Shown: piece by piece, positions 8,279-17,521 of the stretch
Position numbering within the stretch: the first letter of the stretch is position 1
Layout of the letters: the number at the start of each line of letters is the position of its first letter
Source: Ignavibacteria bacterium
GTDB taxonomy: Bacteria; Bacteroidota; Ignavibacteria; Ch128b
Assembly (NCBI GenBank): GCA_016873845.1
Contig: VGVX01000017.1
Coordinates: 1 to 40,575, forward strand
Direction of reading: 5' to 3'
Length of the DNA stretch: 40,575 nucleotides
Program-made: the position numbers and the translations under genes
Notes under the pieces: model-generated
What the model was told of the DNA's origin: nothing
The model's database searches: none
What the model saw: only the letters and a program-made list of their open reading frames with translations

Positions 8279-10030
8279 TTGCGGCACTTTTTTGACAAAT
8301 ACAGTGGAAGATTTCTATTTGTTATCGCTCTGCTTGCATTCGCTGCACTTCTATTGCAGTATGGATTTTACCTCACTCCAGAGATCCACAATCTGATTAG
8401 TTATTCTTATGTAATAATTTTTGGATTGTTCATTTATTACCAATTCGGAAAAATATTTTATTCAGAACACAGAATTGAATACATGAAATCGCGTTGGTTT
8501 GATTTAATACTCTTGATTTTAATTTTAATTCAAACAGTGATTTTTATTATCATCCCATCTGTATTTACCGATGTTGCTGGTTATTTCCATGTTACAGATT
8601 TAAATGTTTTCTACATAATTGTGCTGCAAATTTATATTGTCGTAAGCTTAGCGATAAAAGCAGTAAGATTTGGACACACAATTGCTGAGTTTAAAATTCA
8701 ACCGGCAAAACTTTTTCTATTCAGTTTTCTTCTTTTAATATTCTTCGGAACTGGATTGTTGATGCTTCCCAAAGCAACCACAACTGGAAACATCTCTTTA
8801 GTCGATGCATTGTTTACATCAACAAGCGCCGTTTGCGTGACTGGATTAATTGTTGTTGATACAGCAACATACTTCACTCAATTTGGACAGATTATCATTT
8901 TATGCTTATTTCAAATCGGCGGACTTGGCGTAATGACAATAACAACTTTCTTTGCAATTTTCTTTGCCGGCGGACTGGGAATTAAAGAGAGAGTTTTAAT
9001 CGGCGATATGATAGACGAAGAAAAAATTGGGCAAATCTCAAAAACTTTGATCCAAATAATTTTACTGACTTTCGGATTGGAAGCAATAGGCGCTATAATA
9101 ATCTTTCAGGGTTTCGAAGGGACATCACTAAGTTTAAATGAACGAATCTTTCACTCAATCTTTCATTCTGTTTCTGCATTTTGTAATGCTGGATTTTCGA
9201 CTTTTTCAGAGAATCTTTACTCAATTCATACAAGATTTAATTATACGATACTGACTACAGTTTCTTTTCTAATTATCTTCGGAGGGTTCGGCTTCTCTGC
9301 ATTTCTAAATGTTCTCGAAACTGCGGTCAGCAGATTTAAAAAGAGCAGATTAAGACGTAAGCATCTTACTATTCAATCCAAAATTGTTCTTTTCTCTACT
9401 ATTGTTTTAATATTTGCTGGAATGTTTTTTTTCGTTGGATTAGAGAATAACAATACATTGAAAGATTTTACCCTAGATCAAAAGTTGTTAGCTGCTTTCT
9501 TTCAATCGGTGACCACGCGAACTGCCGGATTTAATTCAATTCCTATCGACAAGATTTTAATTCCGACATCATTGATCTTTATAATGTTGATGTTGATTGG
9601 TGCTTCGCCTGGCGGAACAGGCGGCGGATTAAAAACTACAACTGTATTTATATCCATTGTTGCATTTTTTGAATTTGTCCGCGGAAAGAAAAAAGTCGAG
9701 ATCTTTCATAGAAGTATTCCGGATGAAATCATTCATAGAGTTTTTACTAAAATGGTTTTTTCATTTGTATTTCTTTTTTCAACTTTGATAATTCTTTCGT
9801 ACATAGAAAAGCACAGCTTGCTGGATTTGATCTTCGAACAAGTTTCTGCCTTCAGTACAGTTGGATTATCAAGAGGAATTACAGGACAATTGACTGATCC
9901 GGGAAAAATTATTATTTCATTGATCATGTACATTGGAAGAGTTGGACCATTAACTTTTATGCTGGCACTTACTAGAAAAATCGTTACAGAAAACTACGAC
10001 TATCCATCAGAAAATATATCAACCATTTAA
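8279..10030 (+). CDS. Potassium uptake channel subunit, TrkH/KtrB family
   Basis: A 583-aa polytopic inner-membrane protein starting at TTG (8279), with TAGGA 7 nt upstream. The four pore-loop repeats of the TrkH/KtrB superfamily are visible: 'TSTSAVCVTGLIVVDT', 'HSVSAFCNAGFSTFSENL', 'QSVTTRTAGFNSIPIDK' and 'QVSAFSTVGLSRGIT', each with the selectivity-filter glycine. 'IGASPGGTGGGLKTTT' is the conserved loop after the third repeat. The N-terminal ~150 residues add extra helices compared with KtrB (about 450 aa). It should form a dimeric K+ (possibly Na+-coupled) channel gated by the cytoplasmic RCK ring encoded next door (16-bp gap). Confidence 0.92.
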   Translation: MRHFFDKYSGRFLFVIALLAFAALLLQYGFYLTPEIHNLISYSYVIIFGLFIYYQFGKIFYSEHRIEYMKSRWFDLILLILILIQTVIFIIIPSVFTDVAGYFHVTDLNVFYIIVLQIYIVVSLAIKAVRFGHTIAEFKIQPAKLFLFSFLLLIFFGTGLLMLPKATTTGNISLVDALFTSTSAVCVTGLIVVDTATYFTQFGQIIILCLFQIGGLGVMTITTFFAIFFAGGLGIKERVLIGDMIDEEKIGQISKTLIQIILLTFGLEAIGAIIIFQGFEGTSLSLNERIFHSIFHSVSAFCNAGFSTFSENLYSIHTRFNYTILTTVSFLIIFGGFGFSAFLNVLETAVSRFKKSRLRRKHLTIQSKIVLFSTIVLIFAGMFFFVGLENNNTLKDFTLDQKLLAAFFQSVTTRTAGFNSIPIDKILIPTSLIFIMLMLIGASPGGTGGGLKTTTVFISIVAFFEFVRGKKKVEIFHRSIPDEIIHRVFTKMVFSFVFLFSTLIILSYIEKHSLLDLIFEQVSAFSTVGLSRGITGQLTDPGKIIISLIMYIGRVGPLTFMLALTRKIVTENYDYPSENISTI

Positions 10031-10046
10031 TAATCGGAGATAAAAC

Positions 10047-10736
10047 GTGGCAAAGAAAATCGCAATAATTGGATTAGGAGATTTTGGGATACCATTAGCT
10101 ACTACACTAACGGAACTTGGCGCTGAAGTTCTAGCAATAGACAGCAACTTCAATGTAATTGAAGAGATTAAGGATAAAGTCACGGTCGCTGTTCGGCTTG
10201 ACAGCACAGATGAACGAGCGCTCAAAGCACAAGGTATTATTGAGATGGACGCAGTAGTTGTTTCCATCGGCGCCGGGTTTGAAGATGCACTGTTAACAAT
10301 AATGAATCTAATTCACATGGGAGTTAAAAGAATTATTGCACGTTCAACCTCCCCAGTACATAAAAAGATACTGTCAAAAGTCGGAGTTAAAGAAGTTATT
10401 TCACCCGAAGAGGAAATTTCAAAAAAGCTCGCAAGCAACCTTATTCATGAAGATATTCTTGATTACATTCCATTAGGGAGCGGGCACAATATCGTACATT
10501 TAAAAACACCGGATGCATTTATCGGTAAGTCAATTCAAGAACTTGATTTAAGAATTAGGTACAATGTCAATCTAATCACAATAAAAAAATTTGTAACCGC
10601 AATTGATAAAAAAACCTCTCAAAGTGAAACGGTTGAAAAAATTGCTGGAGTTCCTTCTGCGAGTACAGTTCTTGAGAAAGACGATATTCTAATTCTCTTT
10701 GGACGAGATAAAGATATTCAGAAATTGATAGACTAA
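10047..10736 (+). CDS. Potassium uptake regulatory subunit TrkA/KtrA (RCK domains)
   Basis: A 229-aa protein with GTG start (10047) and CGGAGA 7 nt upstream. RCK_N Rossmann fold: 'IAIIGLGDFGIPLATTL' (GxGxxG at about 9-14) and 'AEVLAIDSN' with the acidic residue (D32) that contacts the nucleotide ribose. 'ARSTSPVHKKILSKVGVKEV' and 'SPEEEISKKLASNLIHEDIL' follow. The C-terminal RCK_C/TrkA_C domain covers about 145-229. It forms the cytoplasmic octameric gating ring on the TrkH/KtrB channel, switching with ATP/ADP or NAD(H) and, in some species, c-di-AMP. It is last of the SPFH-trkH-trkA unit and convergent with atpC; weak hairpins (10742-10769, 10779-10797) in the 61-bp gap may end both transcripts. 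Confidence 0.93.
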   Translation: MAKKIAIIGLGDFGIPLATTLTELGAEVLAIDSNFNVIEEIKDKVTVAVRLDSTDERALKAQGIIEMDAVVVSIGAGFEDALLTIMNLIHMGVKRIIARSTSPVHKKILSKVGVKEVISPEEEISKKLASNLIHEDILDYIPLGSGHNIVHLKTPDAFIGKSIQELDLRIRYNVNLITIKKFVTAIDKKTSQSETVEKIAGVPSASTVLEKDDILILFGRDKDIQKLID

Positions 10737-10797
10737 AAAAAGCTCGAACTGCGATAAAACAATCCGAGCCTTGCAAAAATTACCTAAATGTGGTAAT

Positions 10798-12610
<1,813 letters not shown>

Positions 12611-12633
12611 TTAGCATCCTTATGATTAAAATT

Positions 12634-12672
12634 TTGAGCACAAAAATAAGGATTATAGAAAAGTCTTACAAA
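12634..12672 (-). promoter_or_regulatory. Predicted promoter of atpDC (Bacteroidetes type)
   Basis: On the minus strand TTTG (12672-12669), 20 nt, then TATTTTTG (12648-12641), matching the Bacteroides consensus TTTG-N19-21-TAnnTTTG. Transcription would begin near 12634, about 24 nt before the ATG. The HU gene has the same -7 octamer and spacing, which strengthens both calls. Confidence 0.65.
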
Positions 12673-12785
12673 TTTATTTACGGTTACCCGCTTCAGATAC
12701 GTATTAGACACCAATCTGTAAAGAACAATAGGATACAATTGCTTTTGTTTTCAAAATCGGATTATAGCGTTTTAGAAGTTAGTAG

Positions 12786-13205
12786 AAAGCTGTCAATCCA
12801 AATAAAAGTTACGAGATTTATGTTGTATACCACGGCGTGTTTGAAAGAACATTACTAGAAGGCGGTACAAGTTCATTTGAGTTTGAACCTAGAGAGAATC
12901 TCAAATTTCATTTAGCTCAAAATTATCCAAATCCTTTTTCCGCTTCATCTTCAGACAAGAGCGGATCCACCTCCGGCGGAAATTCAATTACAAATATCAA
13001 CTTTACTCTTCCACAAAGCATAATGGTTGAATTAATGATTTTTAATTCTTCTGGAGAAAAAGTTCGAACCTTGATAGGAGGTCACCGTGAAGCAGGCACT
13101 CACACAATTGGATTTGACGCTTCGGACTTGACTACTGGAGTTTATTATTATAGACTTCAATCAAAAAATTATGATGCGACAAAGAAATTAATTCTATTAA
13201 AATAA
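12786..13205 (+). pseudogene. Orphan T9SS type-A sorting domain, remnant of a lost secreted protein
   Basis: A GTG at 12837 would give a 122-aa protein, but there is no signal peptide and no cargo domain. The protein-like sequence continues upstream of that GTG in the same frame ('NPNKSYEIYVVYHGV') to an in-frame TAG at 12783. From about residue 20 of the GTG form the sequence is a complete sorting domain: 'LKFHLAQNYPNPF', 'NINFTLPQSIMVELMIFNSS', 'GVYYYRLQSKNYDATKKLIL'. An unusual Ser/Gly-rich insert (SASSSDKSGSTSGGN) after 'NPF' includes a hairpin-forming stretch at 12966-12980. The simplest reading is a 5'-deleted gene keeping only its C-terminus. A free-standing small protein cannot be excluded. 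Confidence 0.6.
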
Positions 13206-13212
13206 TGCCAAC

Positions 13213-14115
13213 TTATTTCATCAATATCATTTTCTTTGTCTCAATAAATCCTCCAGCTTTTAGTTGATAAAAGTAAATTCCGCTCGTTAAACGTCCGTCA
13301 GCTGACGGATCGTTAATGGTTAATCGTACTTCATGATTACCCGGCCATTTTTCTTCATTCACAAGAACTGCAACTTCCCTTCCCAGTAAATCATAAACTT
13401 TTAGCGTAACATGACTGACTGCTGAAAGCTGATAGCTAATTACAGTACTCGGATTGAATGGATTTGGATAGTTTTGAGAAAGCCGAAATTGATATGGAAT
13501 GTTGTTCGACTCATCTAATTTAGTGAGCGGATCACCAAAACGATCGATAGTGATCGTTGAATCATTTCCATACCTTAATTGAAGCCAATCAATAAGAACC
13601 TCTGCCGATGCATCTATTGGTGTTATAGTGATAGGCATGAAATAGAATTTTAAAACAATCTCCGAGAAATTTGGAACCGAACCCAAATAAGAAGATTTAC
13701 TGCTTGAAACCCAACAAAAAAAAGTTGATTCTTTATAAACTGTACTCGCATCAAAGTAGTAAAGTGAGTCTCCCTTTTTCATATAAAAGTGAATCTTTAA
13801 ATCAAATGGTGCTGACCAATTACCAGATTTGTAAGCATATTTATACATTACATGAGTTGGTTTTACATATTCTCTCTCAAAATTTTTAACCCACTCAATA
13901 GTCGCTCCACCATGAGGAAGTGAAACATAGAAAGCTTGTGAATAATTGCCTTCATAGGCCACACCAGAAAGATATGAAGATGTTGCCGCAGGCCCGTTGC
14001 CAAAATACCCACGAAAAGACCAACCATTTACAGGTAGTGGGGGAGTTATTTGAGCGTATACAGTCGAAACAATCAGAAATATTAAATAAGAAAGATAAAG
14101 GTTTATTGTTTTCAT
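13213..14115 (-). CDS. Secreted protein of unknown function with T9SS sorting domain
   Basis: A 300-aa protein with a signal peptide (MKTINLYLSYLIFLIVSTVYAQ). The N-terminal ~180 residues look like a beta-rich domain ('GWSFRGYFGNGPAATSSYLS', 'EVLIDWLQLRYGNDS') possibly of a carbohydrate-binding-like jelly roll; I do not recognise a family. The C-terminal ~90 residues are a type-A sorting domain starting 'YQFRLSQNYPNPFNPSTVIS'. Inside it, the segment 'LTINDPSADGRLTSGIYFYQ' carries about ten residues more than the usual domain, encoded partly by the 16-bp palindrome at 13294-13309. It converges on the orphan domain with only 7 bp between stops. Confidence 0.75.
   Translation of the reverse strand: MKTINLYLSYLIFLIVSTVYAQITPPLPVNGWSFRGYFGNGPAATSSYLSGVAYEGNYSQAFYVSLPHGGATIEWVKNFEREYVKPTHVMYKYAYKSGNWSAPFDLKIHFYMKKGDSLYYFDASTVYKESTFFCWVSSSKSSYLGSVPNFSEIVLKFYFMPITITPIDASAEVLIDWLQLRYGNDSTITIDRFGDPLTKLDESNNIPYQFRLSQNYPNPFNPSTVISYQLSAVSHVTLKVYDLLGREVAVLVNEEKWPGNHEVRLTINDPSADGRLTSGIYFYQLKAGGFIETKKMILMK
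13294..13309. repeat. 16-bp perfect palindrome read in frame within a sorting domain
   Basis: TCCGTCAGCTGACGGA is a perfect 16-bp palindrome inside the T9SS domain of the 300-aa gene, at the point where the protein has extra residues (DPSADGR). A 13/16 match (TCCGTCATTTGACTGA on the minus strand) interrupts the T-arm of the decayed tRNA-Pro copy at 36550-36565. This suggests a short palindromic element that can enter both coding and RNA genes. Confidence 0.55.
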
Positions 14116-14169
14116 ACAACTATTCTCCTAATGATATAATTAAAAAATGTAATTCATAAACTTGTTAAG

Positions 14170-17100
14170 TTACTTTGAAACAATCATCTTTTTCACCTCT
14201 CTGAAGTTGCCCGCTATCAACTCATAAAAATAGACACCGCTTGGCAAATTTTTTGCCTCCCAATTTAATCTATATCTACCAGCAGGCAGAAACCCATCAA
14301 TCAATACACTTATCTCTTTTCCTAGTGCATTGAATATCTTAATGTTTACATTTCCCATTTGGGGTATATCAAATTGAATTGTCGTTCTAGAATTGAAAGG
14401 ATTTGGATAGTTCTGAGCTAACTCATATTCAGTCGGTATAACATTGTTATCTTTCTCAACATGAGTAGTTAAAGTGGTGAAATTCCAAACTGCAGACCAA
14501 GCACTTGTCCCGCCTGTATTCTTCGCATTTACTCTCCAATAATATTTTGTATTATTCAGCAATGGTCCAACTTGCTTAGATGTAGTAGTTAGTGTAGAAT
14601 CGTTATACACAACGGAAGTGAACATCGAATCTAATGCGACTTGTAAATGATAGGTGGCTGCACCAGTTGATGCAAACCAGCTTAAAGTTGGAGTAATTGA
14701 TATGCCAATTGCTCCATTCGTTGGCGATGTCAATGTCGGTACTGATGGTACAGAAATTATCGTTGTAAAATTCCAAGTTGATGAATATAAACCCCACCCT
14801 GCTGTATTCTTTGCTCTCACTCTCCAAAAGTATGTTTTATTGTTTTCTAATGATGTGAGTTGCCTTGATGTTGAAGTAATATTAGTATCATCCACAGCTA
14901 ATGAAGTAAAACTGCTGTCAACCGATAACTGTATATGATATGTCGTTGCTCTACTGACTGCGTTCCATGTCAACGTCAAGGTCGTAGGTTGGTTTATTGA
15001 ACCATTCGATGGGGATAGGAGTGTAACTTGTCCGGGTACAGCACTGGCGGGGGAAAAAGTGGGATCAAAATCCTGCTGAGAATTATTGGTCAGTCTTGTT
15101 CTAACTGAACCATCGGGATTCATAGTCCAAATTTCCATTGAAGTGGTACCGGCTGTCCCCATATATGCTATTCTATCTCCCTCATATGAGTACATCGGCG
15201 AGTCCTCATCTTCATTCATTGTATTGGTAAGATTAGCAACATTGGACGTTGGAGGTGTTTGATTAATTGAAAACTTTGCGATGTCCGCTTTACCGCTGGC
15301 AATAGGATTGTATTTGCAAATTACAAACTGTCCATCCGGTGATACCCTTGGTAGTTCATAGAAATCTGAAGTATTGGTTAGCTGAATTACGTTTCCCCCG
15401 GCGGCAGGAACTTTATAAATTGCCCCTTTCAATTGGTCGGGATTTACTCTTTGAAATACAACCCATTGGCCGTCCGGTGTAAAAAAAGGAGAATCACCAA
15501 CAACAGGGTTCCCTGCCTGATCATTGATGTACTGTTTATTTGTTCCATCAAGATTCATTGTACACAAAACGAATCCGGAACCCATATAATTTCTAAAGAA
15601 TGCCAACCTGCTTTCATTCCACGCAAACTTTGGTCCAACACAGGATTCTGATACGTCTGATGTTAAATTTGTAGCATTAGTGCCATCGCTATTCATTATA
15701 TAAACATCGTTCGTAAAGTTGGGTGATGATCCACTGGTTCTGGAGAATGCAATATATTTTCCGGCGGGGCTGAAGTGTGGATTCATATCCTTTGCATCAC
15801 TATCCAATAATTTTGTTTGATTGCTGCCATCGGCATCCATAATCCAAATATCCCAATCGGTTGTACTTTGCTGTTTGCAAAATGCAATTTTTCCATAGAC
15901 AGCAGCTGCAGATGCTGTTCCTGATCCTTGTATTGCAAGTGTGTATGGATTTTCATCCGAGTCATTATTTGGAATACTTATTGTTGCTGTTCTTGTGCCG
16001 CTTGCACTTGGATCAAATCTGACTTGAAATGTTGTGTTGCTGCTTGCAGCTATAGTTGATGAAGGATTTACAAGAACAGAGAAGTCAGTGGAATTTGTTC
16101 CGGTTAGTTGAACAAGAGGACTTCCTGAGAGTATGAGATTAGCAGTACCAAGATTTTCAATTGCAAAAGTTCTTGTAATGGCACCGCTATCAACTAGCAC
16201 ACTGCTAAAATCAGTGTAATCTAAAGTACTTGGTGTTGCACTGCCATTTATAATAGTTATATTATTTCCTTTAATATTTATTTCCGGTCCCGAAGTTGTA
16301 GAAAATGGTGAAAATGTTGGATTGAAATCAGCAACTGAATTACTGGTTAATTGGGTTTTACCTGAACCACCACTATTCATTATCCAGATCTCACACGTAT
16401 TCAGAGCCGAAGTTGACTGCATCCAAGCAATTTTCGTCCCATCATATGAGTATGCAGGGGCATCATCTACTACAGAGTTATTAGTAAGATTTTCTAGTGC
16501 AAGATTGTCAATACGAATCCTAAAAATTTCCGGATTAGTAGTACCCCGTTTAAATAAAACATAATTTCCGTCCGGTGAATATACTGGCATTTCATCAAGG
16601 TAATTCCCGTCAGTCAATTCTGTAATTGTCCCATCTGAAATTTTGTATCTTATAATCTTTGATTTCTGATTTGAGATCGCACCAACATATCTCTGAAGAA
16701 CGATGTACAAACTATCCGGTGAAAAACTGGGCCATTCATCATTTGTGCTTCCAGTTATTAATGCTGTTTTACTTGTACCATCCGCATTCATCAAAAAAAT
16801 ATCACCATTGTCAGGACCTGCGGATACTTTGTAGACAATTTTTATCCCATTCCAGGACCATTTTGGCCTGCCGCATTCGGCTGGAATATCTGATGTCAGA
16901 TTGACTAAATTGTTTCCATCCGGATCAATTACACAAATATCTGCAGTAGGGGGCAAGGCCTGTGTAAAACGGCTAAAGACGATCTTACTGCCATCACTCC
17001 TAAAATGAGGATCACCATCATTCGATGTTGAATTATGTATTCTTGTTTGGTTGCTTCCATTCAAATCCATAGTCCAGATATCCCAATCGTTAGCACTTTC

Positions 17101-17226
17101 CTCTCTGCTGAAAACAATTTTATCAAAAGTTGGGGTCTGTGAATTCAGTAAAGGAGGGAATGGAAAAAAAAGAATGTTAAGAATAAATAGTACAATATTC
17201 CTAAAATAGGGAAAAGAGATTTTCAC
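14170..17226 (-). CDS. Large secreted TolB-like double beta-propeller with FnIII and T9SS domains
   Basis: A 1018-aa protein with GTG start at 17226 and a perfect AGGAGG 5 nt upstream. Signal peptide ends near 'PLLNSQ'. Residues ~33-310 hold PD40/WD40-like TolB repeats ('DWDIWTMDLNGSNQTRI', 'PHFRSDGSKIVFSRF', 'EWPSFSPDSLYIVLQRY'). Residues ~318-440 are a choice-of-anchor-D Ig-like domain ('TFAIENLGTANLILSGSP', 'TFQVRFDPSASGTRTATISI'). Residues ~445-745 are a second set of PD40 repeats very similar to the first. Two FnIII-like domains follow (~750-935, 'TLTWNAVSRATTYHIQLSVD', 'TLSWFASTGAATYHLQVALD'), then a sorting domain ('YELAQNYPNPFNSRTTIQFD'). Both the propeller and FnIII parts look internally duplicated. 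Likely a surface protein for binding; no catalytic motif seen. Confidence 0.85.
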   Translation of the reverse strand: MKISFPYFRNIVLFILNILFFPFPPLLNSQTPTFDKIVFSREESANDWDIWTMDLNGSNQTRIHNSTSNDGDPHFRSDGSKIVFSRFTQALPPTADICVIDPDGNNLVNLTSDIPAECGRPKWSWNGIKIVYKVSAGPDNGDIFLMNADGTSKTALITGSTNDEWPSFSPDSLYIVLQRYVGAISNQKSKIIRYKISDGTITELTDGNYLDEMPVYSPDGNYVLFKRGTTNPEIFRIRIDNLALENLTNNSVVDDAPAYSYDGTKIAWMQSTSALNTCEIWIMNSGGSGKTQLTSNSVADFNPTFSPFSTTSGPEINIKGNNITIINGSATPSTLDYTDFSSVLVDSGAITRTFAIENLGTANLILSGSPLVQLTGTNSTDFSVLVNPSSTIAASSNTTFQVRFDPSASGTRTATISIPNNDSDENPYTLAIQGSGTASAAAVYGKIAFCKQQSTTDWDIWIMDADGSNQTKLLDSDAKDMNPHFSPAGKYIAFSRTSGSSPNFTNDVYIMNSDGTNATNLTSDVSESCVGPKFAWNESRLAFFRNYMGSGFVLCTMNLDGTNKQYINDQAGNPVVGDSPFFTPDGQWVVFQRVNPDQLKGAIYKVPAAGGNVIQLTNTSDFYELPRVSPDGQFVICKYNPIASGKADIAKFSINQTPPTSNVANLTNTMNEDEDSPMYSYEGDRIAYMGTAGTTSMEIWTMNPDGSVRTRLTNNSQQDFDPTFSPASAVPGQVTLLSPSNGSINQPTTLTLTWNAVSRATTYHIQLSVDSSFTSLAVDDTNITSTSRQLTSLENNKTYFWRVRAKNTAGWGLYSSTWNFTTIISVPSVPTLTSPTNGAIGISITPTLSWFASTGAATYHLQVALDSMFTSVVYNDSTLTTTSKQVGPLLNNTKYYWRVNAKNTGGTSAWSAVWNFTTLTTHVEKDNNVIPTEYELAQNYPNPFNSRTTIQFDIPQMGNVNIKIFNALGKEISVLIDGFLPAGRYRLNWEAKNLPSGVYFYELIAGNFREVKKMIVSK

Positions 17227-17521
17227 AGCGACCTCCTATTTATTGTATAACTTAATAGGGGTACAAAAAGCTACGAAAAATTTAGTAATGTAGAAGTGAG
17301 AAGATTTTACAGTTTAAAAATGATACTTGCTTTTTGACCTCTTTCAAGAATCCTCAAACAAAAACTATTCAATCTTAGTAATTAATAAAATGCAAATCAA
17401 GAATATTCTAAGATTTTTTTGATTATTAAAAATATTTTCATAAGAACTAATCTTAAAGAATTTTGGAAGTGAATTAAAATATTTTCTTCACTCTCAGAGA
17501 ATCAGTTGGACATCGCAAAGT
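17227..17521. other. 295-bp AT-rich intergenic region
   Basis: No gene, tRNA or clear repeat seen. It separates two minus-strand genes and should hold the promoter of the 1018-aa gene and the 3' end of the phospholipase-D-like transcript. No convincing TAnnTTTG promoter was found. The only clear element is the AGGAGG Shine-Dalgarno at 17232-17237. Confidence 0.5.

Noticed and set aside
12622-12858. Plus-strand ORF of 78 aa upstream of the orphan sorting domain
   Set aside because: Composition looks random and it overlaps the atpD promoter on the other strand; a different frame carries the protein-like sequence.
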